This document shows, piece by piece, positions 8,833-21,070 of a DNA stretch of 64,000 nucleotides (the stretch's first letter is position 1; each line of letters opens with the position of its first letter). The translations under genes and the position numbers were made by a program. The stretch is from Turbatrix aceti (taxonomy: Eukaryota > Nematoda > Chromadorea > Rhabditida > Panagrolaimidae): NCBI GenBank assembly GCA_963969345.1, contig OZ017768.1, forward strand, positions 4,984,718 through 5,048,717, in the 5' to 3' direction. Under the pieces are notes generated by a model that saw only the letters and a list, made by a program, of their open reading frames with translations, ran no database searches and was not told where the DNA came from.

Positions 8833-11800
8833 GACAGTTGGTACCGCGGCTGATGCAAATCCAGAGCTAAAATGAGCTCGTATATGTAGCTAGCTGAATT
8901 TTGCCGACGCGCAGCGAAGTGAGGGCGGTGCTTGTACGATTTTGCAAGACGATAGATGGACAGCAGCGATCCGGATCCTGGTGAAGGTATTAGCAAGCCT
9001 AAGGTCGCTGCTGCTTGACGGAACAATCACCGTCCTGTCCTAAGTCGCCGTCCTTTGCTCGCTTAGGACAGCACCGGACGCGCCAGCAACTGAGATAGAC
9101 AAAACAAGCCAGGCGCCGAGCCGAGTTCGTGCCGCGCCGATTGACAAGGCTTGTGTAGTTTTCTTTTTTTTTGATGACGATGAAAAAGAATAGCTGCTCT
9201 TCGCAGTCTTCGTCGGAAGTGATGACACGCACGGGGTTATGTTGTTCCAATTCGCCTGCCTTCCCAAAACACCGGAGCAGAAAAAGACAGGATGAAACGT
9301 TGAAGGATGTTGGATGTTGCTTTTTCTTCGCCGAAGACAAACGCAGGGGCAAAATCTTGTCCGCAGACTGGGAGAAAGCCGCAGTGTTGCTTTGAATAAA
9401 AAAAATATAACAACGAAATTCACAGCCGAACTCGACTAACGAACGACGCAGGAAAAAAAGGGAAGAAGAAGAGAGTTTGGAAAAGTGGCGTACATGCAGC
9501 AGCTCACTTGGACCGAGACTGGCAGCCCTTCACAGTCACTGGCTGCCAAATAAATGAAGCATACTGCTTTTTCACCAGGACGCCGAGAACGACAGCATAG
9601 CAAATGACGCGGCTGATTTACGACCTGCTTTGCTAGCGCGCTATCGCAAGCACGATTTTTTTCGCGCAGGCCGCCGACTGCAAACAGGGTCAAACGAGTC
9701 AACGGAGTCAATGATCGTCGTATAGTACAAGGAATCGGCCGTCTGGGGTGACCGACTGCAGTACGATCGGCAGTAGCTTGCTTGTACGATTGCTTAATCG
9801 CACTTGTCGCGTTCGTTATCTTCTGTGGAATCGTAAATATCAGCCACAGCACTGATAAGATAAAAATTGCAAGAATATCTCAGAAGAATAAACGGACGAC
9901 AAAAAAACACAGCGGCTAAAAACAAGCTTCAGTTTTACTATAAAAAAAGTAAATCTGCTTGTATTTAGGACAATTCTGGACCAAAAATTATATTGTTTGC
10001 TTGTTGTGTAAAAAATTATTGTTCAATTCAAGATCGGTGATTGGAAGCAGAAAGAACCGGGCCGACACGGTTTTCGTAAATTTACAATTAACGGATCAAC
10101 GATTGTAAAAAATGTAAAAAAAAACTGTCGCATCAAAGAACCCACATGCCTGAATTCGCTCGCGCAACGCGCAACAACACAAGTGCCAAGTGATTGATTA
10201 CGCATTGTCTTCCAAGTCCTCGAAAAATCGGTCTGAGCTTTGAGCATATCTGATTAATTGAAGATGCACTTCTGCGCTTTGAAGTGTCGCAATTCGTATT
10301 TCATCTTCGTAATAAATCACTCAATTTGCAACGAAGCTTCTATGACGACGACGACGACGACGATAACGACACTGTTGTTCCACACAGTGCCAACGGACAA
10401 AGAAATACCACTGATATTATACCAGGACTGCTTCAACATTGTTTAACAGGGAATCGGGGATTTGTAAACAATTGGCAAACTGTTGTAGCAAACAGTTTAG
10501 CAGAATTGCATTCTGAATGGTTTGTACCTTTTTTGGTAATAACTACAATGAGTCATAAATAGAAAAGGGGGAAGGACAAAAAACATCTCAAAGGCAAAAA
10601 AAATGCAGAATTAATAAATTTTCGTTTTTACGACAGTTGCAGCTGATAATAATAAATAAATATTTCAAAAAATGTTGTTAACAAATGTTAATAAGCAGCA
10701 CATCTGTTTTTTGTGCAAAAAACAACTGGAGAAGGTGGTCTCATCCAAACTTTCCGGCGTCATGCCAGCAGTTAATGTGAAAATAAGTTTTATTTAATGG
10801 ATTATTGGAACTTGGATACGAATAAAAAATTTGTTGAGCATGTTGAACCTCCTGACAGCCCGAACAAAAAATCATAAAAAGTTATTTTCAAAAACGTTTT
10901 TTTTTTTAAATGTTCATGGAAGCCAAATTCATTCAAAAATGTACTATAGTAAAAATATGGAATTCGAACAAATTGGGCTTCGTTTTGTACGTTATTTAAA
11001 AAACGTAAACAAAATTCAGCATAACATAAACAATTTTTTATGCAATGCAGCCTGTTTTGAAAGCTCTGATGAGAGCATTTGAGGCTAGATACGGACTGAA
11101 AATTCCGATTGGGACACCTCGCTGGAAGGGAAAAACTGTTATTGCTCCTCCTGCCGCCGCGGATGCTCAATTGCGTATGTCAAGATCATTTACACCTGCA
11201 GGCAGTAGCGCTGCAAAAAATTAGACCCCCGCTTGTGAGCAATCGTATGTACGTAATTCAGATGGTTCCGGAGTGGCATGTTTTTTTTGCTGATGTAAGC
11301 TACCGGAACGGAACTTTCAGCCAGACTAGAAACTCCCTGCGTACTAATTTCGACGATGAAAACAAGTCTGCCGGCAAGATCAATTGTTGTTCTTTAATTT
11401 TTCGTTTCTGTTTTGATCAAAAAATTGCACTTTTTTGCTTTGTTGACTGCAAAAAGTTCATCAACAACAATTCTGATTTGATTTTGATTTTGATTTTGAT
11501 TTCTGCGGTAGAGTAGAATACGTTCAAGTAGCCGCCCTCTTTGAGGAAAAAAGGAAAAGCGACGCATCCGATCGTCGTCAGCGGCTGTTTTGACGCCCCG
11601 ACGATCACCACGACGACGACTACGATACGACACACGGCGAGACGGGGCCATCGTCGTTGTACGGTGTGCAGATGGATTCAATTACGTACGTACTCAGGGC
11701 GATGAGTGTGGGGCCAGAGAGGGTGGAGTGCCGGCTAGCTCGCGGGATCGGGATGAATTTGTTTGCACACACCACTCGACTGCAACGGATATCTCACGCA

Positions 11801-11867
11801 AATCCCAGTCGTCGAGGCTCGCTGCTTGCTCACTGTTATTTAGTTTTTTGCGCCTGCGCCTCCCGCT
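8833..11867. other. 3-kb gene-poor region
   Basis: AT-rich with poly-A/T tracts, a GAC trinucleotide tract near 10344-10370 and an ATTTTG hexamer array at 11474-11502. ORFs here have no splice partners or protein-like composition. A 43-codon stretch at 11047-11175 ending in a GTATGT donor is possible but unsupported. Confidence 0.5.
11474..11502 (+). repeat. ATTTTG hexamer array
   Basis: About five near-perfect head-to-tail copies of GATTTT. Confidence 0.75.
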
Positions 11868-12422
11868 ATGCACTTCTTCGCGGGCCGACAGAGTCTGACT
11901 GCCAACAGGAACCGGCAAAAGCATTCACGGCCTTCTGCGTACCACAATCGGTACCAGCAGGAAAAGCCGAGCTTCTTCGACGCCTTTTTCTCCTGTTTCC
12001 GGTCCAAGAAGAACACCAGGCCGGCGGTAAGCTTGCTTTTTTTTTGACTTTTGTTTGAAATATCCTTGCGCAAAGTTATTTTTATGTACATACGTGAAAC
12101 CTGTCAAAAAGACCCCCCATCAAACAATGATTTTTGTACGGTGCGCTGCATTTTTTTTTAAAGTTGTTTGCGCTTCTTTGAACGTTTTTCAATTCGTAAA
12201 CTCGGAAAAAAAGACTCGCAATTTGCACGCCAATTTTTTTTTCCATTTAATTTCAGTTCATTAATCAAAAAATCCAAAACAATGGCGTAGCAGTAATTTG
12301 TCCTAAAACGTCATAAATTTATTTCATTTGAAAAGACCGCAAAGACCCTTTGTGATAACATATTTTTTTCTTCTCTTCAGCCAAAGCGGCCCCCGACCTA
12401 CAGGCCACCTGCCAGATCCTAG
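11868..12422 (+). CDS. Small basic protein, 66 residues
   Basis: Exons 11868-12026 and 12381-12422 join in phase 0 across a 354-bp GTAAGC...TTCAG intron. The start MHFFAGRQ is in frame with no upstream in-frame ATG before the stop at 11841. The product is strongly basic (RNRQKHSR, FRSKKNTR, PKRPPTYRPPARS) around one short hydrophobic patch (SFFDAFFSCF). An AATAAA signal lies about 100 bases after the stop (near 12524). No family is recognised. The splice sites, low-complexity basic tail and polyadenylation signal argue for a real gene, but it is short and upstream exons cannot be excluded. Confidence 0.45.
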
Positions 12423-12602
12423 ACCCCAGATCAGTCAACACTTGCACGCACTGCTGTTCGTTCTGTTGTTATGCCCTTTTTATTAATTTCTCGTTCTCGA
12501 GCATCTATCAAGTTCTTCTATTAATAAATATCTGTACGGGCAGAAAAAGAAGGAAAAAGAAAGAAATAAACATGCGTCCGTCGCCCACCCGCGTCCGTCG
12601 CC

Positions 12603-13007
12603 CTAATCGGAAGAAAGCAACGGCGTCGTCGAGGTTTCCTGTGTGACGTCGGTGTGCAGGCTCGTCGAAGAGGCCCCTGTGTTCTTCTTCTTCGAAGAGG
12701 CCCCTGTGGCATACGAGGACGTCTTGTCCCACTGTGGGGCAATGCAGCAGAGGCTCACGAAGCAGATTAACAGCGGAACGGTCCACACGAAGACGACGAC
12801 AGCCGTGACGAGTCCGTAGACGGACCAGCTGCAAGGGTGGATGATGATTTTTCGGATGACATGAGCGTTGTCAGAGTTATCAACTCACAAAAACAACGAA
12901 CTGCCGTAGATCTCGTGGCTCGAAGTGATGACTTGATCGTCCGCATCAACGCCGGGGGCAACAGCGAGCAGCAACAGGCAAACGAAGACGATCAGCGCTG
13001 ATAACAT
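12603..13007 (-). CDS. Small membrane protein with signal peptide, 114 residues
   Basis: Exons 12889-13007 and 12603-12828 (minus), joined in phase 2 by a 60-bp intron (GTGAGT...TTGCAG). The N-terminus MLSALIVFVCLLLLAVAPG is a clear signal peptide. A short lumenal segment (DDQVITSSHEIYGS) follows, then a long hydrophobic stretch of about 35 residues (VYGLVTAVVVFVWTVPLLI and onward to SLCCIAPQW), and a hydrophilic Ser/Thr/Lys tail that includes a duplicated TGASS unit. Predicted type I single-pass protein. No family recognised; it lies between the small gene at 11868 and the 3' end of SCYL2. Confidence 0.68.
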
Positions 13008-13184
13008 TGCGCGAATGAACTTTTTGGCGTGCAGGCAGGCACGAGCGAGCGATGGCGTGTGAAAGCGCGGGGGGACGGGGACGAGGAAAAAAGATATTAG
13101 CAACAAGGGACCGGGGTCAGTTAAGGATATGCGATTAGTACAGGAGTGCAGCAAAGCGCCATCTGGCATTCATAATCATAATCA

Positions 13185-16100
13185 TCACTTGAGTATATCG
13201 GCGAATGGGTCTCTGGCAGCCGGTTGCGTCCTCCGGGGCAGCGGCATCTGATTCGTCAGCGCTATGAGTTCGTCGACATTCGCGCTCGACTTCTGCGGGG
13301 CAGGAGACTGCTTGAATAGGTCCAAAATATCGTCTTTCGCCTGTGCCGACCCTGCTGAAGGCGGCGGGAGCATGCCAAAACTGGCAAATCCCCCGGAAAC
13401 CGGTCCAGAAGATCGATGCACGGGATTCGACGCCGAAGGAGGAGGCGGTAGTCCAAAGCCAGAAGAAGCCATGGGAGCCATAGGCTTCGGCGCAGAAGGC
13501 TTAGGGGGTGTCATGAAGTCGTTGAACGACGACGAAGACATGGACTGCCCGTTGAAGGGCTTGTAGCCGGTGGAGGCCTGATTGCTCGTCGAATTCGGTT
13601 TTGTTGGGGTGTAAGGGGTCGAATTGAGCAGGCTATTCAAACTCGGCTTCGGAGAGGTCGCCGAAGCCGGGGTAACCGGCATCGGCGATGTTCCCTGTCC
13701 TTGGGCAGCCGCGCGGCGCTTCTTTTCCTCCAGAGAAAGCTGCCCAGTTCCCGACGGTCCCGTTGGGGACATAGAAGACCCAGCTTTCGGTCCAGGACCA
13801 AAGAGTGCGCTCAGTGCATCCAAATCAGGCGTCGAGTTTACCCCGACCGAATTGTTAGCCGCGACGAGTTCGTTGAAGTCCTGGAATCCGCGCTGCTCTT
13901 CCTGACCGGCGGAGAGCTGCTGGAGACGCGTCCGTTGCTCGCGCTCGACTTTTTCAAGCAGCGTACGAATCATCGTGACGTACTGCTCGAATTGCTGCAG
14001 GTTGAGGGTGTTTTCGACGCTCGTGGCGATCAAAAAAGGCAGAACACTCTTTGCGCACTGCTCCCGGGCAATGCCAAATCGCTCATTTTCGTATGCCAGT
14101 TTGTAGATGCCCAATATGGCCATCAATACCCCAGGTTCCTTGCTAATGATTTTGGGCAGCGCGGGAAGGATTTGGTCGGCGACCATCCAGCTTTCAAGTG
14201 TCGGCAGAAGTTTTCCGATGCATACCAGAGTTTGGATTCTGATCTGAAAAAAAGTAAGGAAATTTGATACCCCGAACGAACAAAATCAAAAATCAAGAAA
14301 GAAAAAAAACTACTAAATATAGCCAGCCAGCCAGGTAGGTCAGGAAGCAGGTTGTAACCCCAGATGAAAGTTCAGATTTCAATGCTTGCTCCAAGAATCC
14401 CGAAAAACTAGTGTATTCATTTTTTGTGATCACCTGGAGAGAAAAATGAAAAAAAAAATGTGTGTGCTTCTTTTTCCCGGGCCCGGACTATTGTAGCGGG
14501 CAGCCTGACCCATCCTAGTATCGCCTGAGGGAGGGGGGACATCGGAGGAAATCGAACGCCCGCCTGGGTGCTACAGGTGATGGGTGCGGGAAAACAATGC
14601 GCAACTGCAAACAAAACACACAGTAGCGAAACAAAGGCGCGCGCGTTTCCAACGAGATCATTACCAAGTGTCAATTGACAATGACCACCACCGTCGTTGT
14701 TTCTGCTCTCTACTCTACGATGGATGGATGGATGACGACATCGGACAGGCAGGCAGGCGGGTGGGCCTTATCCCGCCTGGTCTGAGCCTTCCGTCCAAAT
14801 CCAAATCTATCTTCTCCCCGCTTAAAAGCCTCGGCCTGGAAATCTCATGCTCGAGTGATGCCTGTCAATCTCCCAGGCGCGATGGTGATCAAGCGGTCGT
14901 TCGTGGGTTTGATCCCCGTCCTAGCTCTCGTCATCGCCCTTAACATCCTCCCGGCATCTGCCCGACGAGTTTCACAGTACAAAGCTTCCCTAAACCCCCA
15001 GCCAGCGACCAAGACTCCCTGCTGCATGGATACGCTCACTCCTGGCACCTGTAGAAACCTTCTACAACAAGATCCAGACACCTTTTCCGCCCAGTGCCGG
15101 CAAAATTCAGATTTCAGCTTCATTCAGTGCTGCTTCAGCTGTCATTTTGCCGAATCCGCCTTCGTAGGCATCGGTGAGCCTTTTTTTGCTCCCAATTAGT
15201 ATACAAAAATTTTTAGCCCCCTCCGGACACGACATGTACAAGCAAGACGTCGACCGCCTCATGTTCAACCCCGCAGACGGCGGAGTTCACTGCTCCGATC
15301 GCCACGGCGCTGCCTACTGCGACGCGTTTCTCACGAGGAGGAGTGTCTTTTCGCGCATGCGTTTTTCGTGTGACAACGCCTCTTTTGCGTTCAGAGTCTG
15401 TCGAAAGACGTGCGGGTACTGCAGCTCCAGGTAGGTTCGCTATGGGCTCTATTAGCTTGGGTTTCACACTTATCTACGCTCACCGATCAAAAAAAAAAAG
15501 CAAAGAAAAAAAACACTTACTATTTTAGTCCTTCGACCGCAACTGTCAAGTACAACGCCACCGAAGCCAGGGACATGCGCAGATGCTCACCACTCTTCTA
15601 GCCCGCCACCCCGCCGATTTCGGTGATCGCTGATGGCTAAGACCCCAGATATACCTCTTCGACGTGATCATCCCACGCTTATTGCTTAATGAACCCTTTT
15701 TTGTCCACACAAACCCCAATATTTCTGTGCTACCGTTTTTTTGCGCGTGCTGCCGACAAATAAACTTCTCACAAGCAGGATCGCCTCCTGGGAGGGCGTT
15801 GGTTGGTCTGGTCGTTGTCGCGGCCAAACAACCACCAACACAACCGTCACGCGCCCCGTGGGAAGCCTCGTCGGGGTAGGATCTCACCCAGGCCAGGTCA
15901 ATGCGGTCGGATTTCAGAGTAAACCCTCACTCTCCTGCAATGACCCTCCTCGGAACAGGTTGTTTCTGGTGCTGGTACTGTTGGTTGTGGCTGGCGTCCA
16001 CAACAACCCTCACCGTAACTGCCATCACGCTCTCCCGCGGAACAGCTCCGACCCCTCCACCCCAGGCACGGAGCCAGATCCAGGGCCAGACGCCGTGCTG

Positions 16101-19100
16101 CTTCGACCGAATGACCACTCTGTCGTGCGAGAAGCAGCGCGCCCTCAACGAAGCCCTCTTCAGGCACAACTGCGTCAACAATGCGGATTTTGCCTTTGTC
16201 CAGTGCTGCAGGTCGTGTTTTGCCCCCCAGCACCCGCCTACCACGGTTCAACCCCTGCCGGCGCCAAACTACGCAGAAGTGGCCAACGAGCTCCTCCTCA
16301 GCTCGGATACCGCGCAGTGCTTCGATCGACGGGCGTCTGTGTGGTGCGAGAATCTCGTGAGAAGACAGAGATTCTGGCAGAAGAAAAATCACAAACGCCT
16401 CGACTGTGCCAGCGTTCCCTTCGCCTTCCGGGTGTGTAGAAAGGCTTGTGGCTACTGTAGCACGGCTACCAAGAGGTCAAGCGCGGTCTACGACTTTCAC
16501 CTGGCCATTGATCCTGTCAGGTGCTCAAATCCGGCTCACAGTTTGGCGCAGAACGTCTACGATGCAAGAGTGGCGCTTCCTATCGGTAAGCTATTTTCTG
16601 AACTTCAAGAAATGTGTCAGGTGACATTTTGGTAATTCATACATATTCTGGCCGCTTGAGACATATTCTGGCAGAGTTACGATCAGAGATGGGTGAACAC
16701 TTGTTTTTTTTGTTCATGAACAAACATGAACATTTTGTCAATTTTGTTCACAAGTATGAACAAACGTGAACACTTTCAATCGTGTTCATGAACAAACGTG
16801 AACAAACACAATGAAGAAATTATAAAGGCTGAACTTCATTTTTATCCTTTATTTTTGACAGTACAATCAAAAATGAAATCGAAAATTACTATTATTTAGA
16901 ACTTAAACTTGTTGGCAAAAACAAACATTAATCCGCTTAGTTTCTCATAACAGAGACGGTTGCGCAAAGCAGTAATGTTGGCAGCCACCGAGAAAAAGTA
17001 GATCATTTTGTTCGTTTTTTCTGTTCGAAAAATTTAGTCGTGTTCATGAACAAACATGAACATAGCCGTTTATTTAATTTTTGTTCATGAACGAACATGA
17101 ACAGCAAATTTTGGATTTGTTCATGAACAAACACGAACGAACATGAACGTTCACCCATCCCTGGTTACGATCGCCTAAATCACTTTTTTGCCATTTTTGA
17201 CTATTTTTGGGAAAAACTACGGTTTTTTCAAAGCCAGGGTACACATTGATCGACGTAATTTTTGATGGCGAATTCGAAAAAAAAAATAGGGTTATTACAT
17301 TGAAAAATGCCAAAAGAAATTTCGGCATTTTTGAAGTGATAACCTAACCCTAAATTTTTATATTTTTTTATCGGATTTTCCATTAAAAATTAGGTTTATC
17401 AATACGTACTCTAATTTTGAAAAAATCGTAGTTTTTTTAGTTACAACGTGCCAAAAATGACAAAAAATCGATTTCAAGTGATCGTAGCTCTGCCAAATTG
17501 CCTCAGGCAAAAGAATTTCACGGAAAAATTTATCACTGTAAAAGCAACTTTTTGGCAAAATTTCCTGAATAATTTCCAAAATGTCATCTGGCACATAAAT
17601 TCCTTGTCAAAGACAAAAACTACGCATTACGACCCCCTTTCAGGTTACAAAAGCCTCGAACGCCGCTACCGACCCCCCAGAATCGAAACCTTTGACGATT
17701 GGTGGGAGCTGCACACGAACGCCTCCAGTTTCTACCAATTCCTGGGTAAAATACTTCCTAAGTATCACTTTGACTCCCGCGAAGACGTATAACAATAATT
17801 TGAAAGAAAGCCCCCCCTAGCAGCTCGGTTTGGTTTCAAAGCAAATAAATAATATAAAATAATAAAGAAGACAGACACTCACCGCGAGCACGGATCCGTC
17901 GAGCGAGAGTCGCAGGAGTTTGGGTAGGAGCTGTGTCTTCATCTGATCCCTCTCGACGAGTTTTCCGATGGATGGAATAATGCTCAGGCAGAGCTCTTGG
18001 ACTTTGATATTGTCGTTTGAAATCGCGCCGTAGATTAGGGGGAGGACGTATCGCTTTATATCGCCTTCCGGCGTCTTTTGCAGGAAAAGCGACATTTTCT
18101 GGAGCAAAATCAGCACAATCTGGTATGGATTGGTCATTGAGAATACCGGAATCAAAGACGGGAATACGATATGGGAAAATTCCTCCGCCGAAGCTCCTTC
18201 GGAAATTATGAAAATGTTCGGCAGGATAAATGGGACGAGCGGAGGCGTGCCGAATTCACCCGTCAGACAGGGCAGCACCTTTTGTAGCAAGCACCTCTAA
18301 AAAACAAAAAAAAAACTATTTTTTGCCTCCCCGACAAAAAAAAGGCTTACGGGAGGAAATTTAGACAAAATCTGGGGCAAAGACTTGAAAAACTGCATTT
18401 TTTGGGTGTTGTCCATCTGCATGAGCGATTCCAGGTAATTTAGTGTCTTGACAAGAACATCGTCAAAGTAGACAATCTTCGTAAACTGGATCGCGTCGGG
18501 ACGAAGCTCAGGATTACGGTGAAGGCAGGCCTTGACGTCGTCCTGCAGCTCGGCGGGCAGCTTGGAGAGCCGGGAATTTGGGATATCCTTGAGCTTATCC
18601 GCATTTGCGCGATAGGCATCCAAGAGGTCCCGATTGTCAAAAAGAGGCTGGTAGTCATTGAACAGGGCGTAGGCCAGCATTCCGAGCGAGAATACATCCG
18701 CATTAGTATCGCAGGAGGGGTCAAAGACAACTTCCGGCGCCGAGTAATCCAAAACAGGTGAAAGAGCGGCGTAAGAGTGCAAATCCCGGGGCTGAACGGT
18801 AAACGTCACTTTTCCGTTTTCACCCGACGTACCGGGAACGCAGAAATCAAAGCCAGCGAGTTTCCACGCTCCGCGTTCGTTGACGATGACGGAAGATGGC
18901 GCGACGTTGCAATGGAGGATGCGAGCGTCGTTGTGGAGAAAAACGAGGGCTTCGCCGAGTTGAAAAAGGCCGTGCTTGATTTCTACCTCCGCCAACTTCA
19001 GCCCGGCACTTGGGCGATTGTCTTCGCCGAAGACATTTGCCAGACTGGTCACCACGGGCTCCGTACAGAATGCCAGCGTGTCCCGGGACTCTTCCAGCGC

Positions 19101-19583
19101 GTGTTCGACTGTCAGGAGCCTCGGATGTCTGAGTCGGGTGAGTTGGCTGATGCCGCGCTTCAGCAGCTCGCAGAAGGCTTCCCGAGTGTCTTTTGGCCAT
19201 TTATCGCAGAATTTCTTGTCGAATAGCCAGATTGCTACGAGCTGAAGCAAAAGAAACTAGTAGAAAAAATCCATGACTCATATCAGTCCAAATCGAAGTC
19301 ATAAAAACCACTTTGCAACCAACAAAAAAAACGCAAAATCAAAAAAATTTGTCTCGAGAAGCAAAAAAGTGTTTGTTGAAAGCCTTGCGTGCCCCCCGAG
19401 CCAACTCACCTGTTTAGTCGAATGCTTGACACCGGAGTAGATCTTCCAAGCGTTTCCCGGCCCGGCAGAAGCAATCTGCTCCCGACACTCGTATTCCCTG
19501 AAAATAGGATTACCGGGCAGTGCCTGGGTCACGGTGGATGCCGCCTGGTGCACGGCAGACTTGATACGACTTATGTACTCCAT
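13185..19583 (-). CDS. SCYL2: SCY1-like pseudokinase 2
   Basis: Exons 19410-19583, 18351-19241, 17883-18296 and 13185-14243 (minus), all phase 0, 845 residues. Start MEYISRIKSAV matches the family's short amphipathic N-terminus. Order: pseudokinase domain (about 30-330) with VEHALEESRDTLAFCTEPV; HEAT-like repeats (about 350-600) with LLQKVLPCLTGEFGTPPLVP and LNLQQFEQY; a coiled segment; and a disordered Ser/Pro/Gly tail. The catalytic HRD is HCN (168-170) and the DFG region is GFDFC (188-192), so it should lack normal kinase chemistry, as known for SCYL2. The tail has LDLF and DPF motifs near the C-terminus, fitting clathrin/AP-2 binding. SCYL2 acts in clathrin-mediated trafficking between trans-Golgi and endosomes. 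The 3.6-kb third intron contains two plus-strand genes. Confidence 0.93.
14858..15601 (+). CDS. Secreted ShKT-domain protein 1 (nested in SCYL2 intron)
   Basis: Exons 14858-15173, 15217-15430 and 15529-15601, 200 residues. A signal peptide (hydrophobic GLIPVLALVIALNILPASA) precedes two Cys-rich modules. Module 1 has CCMDTLTPGTC ... CRQNSDF ... QCCFSC; module 2 is a six-Cys ShKT domain from CSDRHGAAYC to VCRKTCGYC. A later in-frame ATG at 14882 gives the more typical signal-peptide start; both starts are plausible. ShKT domains are disulfide-stabilised folds common in nematode secreted proteins and metalloprotease tails; here there is no enzyme domain. A paralogue follows 340 bp downstream. 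A 3' AATAAA lies near 15759. Confidence 0.8.
15940..17792 (+). CDS. Secreted ShKT-domain protein 2 (nested in SCYL2 intron)
   Basis: Exons 15940-16585 and 17644-17792 (phase 1), 264 residues; an upstream in-frame ATG at 15901 would add 13 residues. After a Trp/Cys-rich hydrophobic leader the protein repeats the two-module layout of its neighbour: CCFDRMTTLSC ... QCCRSC, then CFDRRASVWC ... VCRKACGYC. It has an extra C-terminal domain of about 90 residues, including FDDWWELHTNASSFYQF, that the neighbour lacks. The 1,058-bp intron carries a hAT-type element (16684-17163) inserted in an older inverted-repeat element (about 16615-17594). The stop lies 90 bp from SCYL2 exon 3 on the other strand. 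Function unknown; extracellular by inference. Confidence 0.78.
16615..17594. mobile_element. Older long inverted-repeat element, interrupted by a hAT element
   Basis: Left sequence around 16615-16684 plus 17164-17280 matches the reverse complement of about 17380-17594: TGACATTTTGG, GGCAGAG(C/T)TACGATC and ACTACG(G/A)TTTTTTCAAA occur in inverted order at both ends, with a central hairpin around ATGCC...GGCAT (17306-17333). Similarity is imperfect, so this copy is old. Related sequence lies at about 40870-41240. Confidence 0.55.
16684..17163. mobile_element. hAT-type non-autonomous element with exact 8-bp target duplication
   Basis: Ends CAGAGATGGGTGAAC and GTTCACCCATCCCTG are inverted repeats of 15 bp with one mismatch. 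They are flanked by the same 8-bp GTTACGAT (16676-16683 and 17164-17171), the target-duplication length of hAT transposons. The 480-bp interior holds many GTTCATGAACAAACATGAAC-type palindromes, as expected for subterminal transposase-binding repeats. No transposase frame. Inserted in the intron of ShKT gene 2. Confidence 0.9.
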
Positions 19584-19946
19584 CGCGCGTGGCTTCAACC
19601 TGCCGAGAGCGCCACGACGACGTCGCTGCTTCGTCACAAATTTGGAATGCGCGGCTGCTTTCGCGTCGAGAGGAGCGTAACGTGGGTGTTGACGTGCATT
19701 CATCTTTTCAGACCAGTTCCAAAGGACGTGCTTTGCTAGGCACCTTTTGTCTTTGTGCGGCACATGATTGTGCTCTTTTATGCGTTGTGTGCAAATTTTT
19801 TGGAACTCCGTGGAATTTTATGCGGTTGTCTTTGTCGCGCAACGATCGAATCGATTGCGCATGATTTTTAAAAACATTTTTTAGAACTTGTTTCACTTCA
19901 CGAATTTGTCTCTTGAACTCTGTTTATTAGATCCAGAAACAAACAC
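19584..19946. other. Intergenic between SCYL2 and GNAT copy A
   Basis: Upstream sequence of SCYL2 and 3' flank of the GNAT gene; no other gene seen. Confidence 0.5.
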
Positions 19947-21070
19947 TCATGCAAAAAGAATACAATATTGAAGAAGGCTGTAAACTTTTGAGTAATCTGC
20001 CTGAAATGAAAATTGCCGTTACCGGAACAGACGCGAATTAATTTTAGAACTCACAGGAATGACGTGCTTCGTGAACTGGGGATAAACTGATAGATCCGGT
20101 TTGTGCACATCTTTGCCACCCGCGAGTTTAGAGAAGATGGCGCGGCTTTGCTTGTTTGTCGTTACCGGGTGCAGGAAGGTGATTGGGTGCTTGCTGCGGT
20201 CCGGGATTGACTCAAAAAGTGCTCGAAGCAGGGTGCTTGCCACGGAATCAGAATCCGCGTATAAAGGAGCGATTTCGAGTTTATTATCGTTCGACACACG
20301 CAGACCACCCACGCCAACAAGCCGGCCATCAACGTCGAAAGCCACGCGGGCAGTTACGTTTGGTGTTGTCATGTATGTCTGCAACGTCAAATTTGAACTC
20401 TTATTAGCGTTTGAAAATCAAATCAGGTTTACTGATGCGCACCTTGAGAAACGAGTCATATCTCGCTCCGCCGAGGACCTTCGAGACGTATTCCGCGACG
20501 ACGGGAAATTCTACTTCTTCTATACCCCAGACTGTGACCGCCGGGTCGGCTGTCAGGTTTGAAGGCACCAAATCGACTGTATGAGCGTCGACGGTTTCGA
20601 AAACAGCTTCGGGGCGTTTGTCGTACCCGGACCTGCTTGCGTACTTTTCTGTCATATCCGGCACTCCGGTAAGAAATAGGTTTCCCTCTTTCGCTTCTTC
20701 AATATCGATGCCCTTTGCGTAGACCGCGGCTCCCAGCCCGATGCCGCGGTAGCGTTCGAGGACGAGAAAAAGTGTAACCCCGACGATCGGTTCCGGACCT
20801 TCGTTAAAAATAACAACGATAATGTTAGCCACAATCTCACCGGACGATTTCTCGATCGCGGTCACACTGCGCACGTTGTTCTTTCCGCTCGCTGTGTAGG
20901 CTGCGTAGTCCTCGATGCACGTCATCCATCCTTGCGAGTCGTAGCACTGATTTGATATCGATTTTTGGTTCTGAACTTTCAAGGGAGGCAAAAAAACTCA
21001 CGAGTTTACAAATACGCTTGAACGTATCTTCGTCGTACGAAACGACAATGTCCACGTCTTCGAGCGACAT
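19947..21070 (-). CDS. YitH-like GNAT acetyltransferase, copy A
   Basis: Exons 21002-21070, 20443-20946, 20055-20378 and 19947-20000 (minus), all phase 0, 316 residues. Start MSLEDVDIVVSYDED; the pre-ATG sequence CGCTCCAGA looks like a splice acceptor. The middle exon holds the GNAT fold, with the acetyl-CoA loop LERYRGIGLGAAVYAKGI (R/Q-x-x-G-x-G/A type) and an AIEKSSGEIVAN strand. The second half (FDVDGRLVGVGGLRV) looks like the second lobe found in nematode YitH/HolE-type GNAT proteins. The last exon codes for only 17 residues, ADYSKVYSLL and onward; it is conserved in copy B, which supports it over read-through. Substrate unknown. Confidence 0.85.

Noticed and set aside
11047..11175. Possible first exon (MQPVLKALMRAFEARYG) with GTATGT donor
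   Set aside because: No acceptor exon with matching phase and no recognisable protein; could be chance.
14903..14915. GGGTTTGATCCCC resembling a tRNA B box
   Set aside because: It is part of the signal-peptide codons of ShKT gene 1 and no cloverleaf can be drawn around it.
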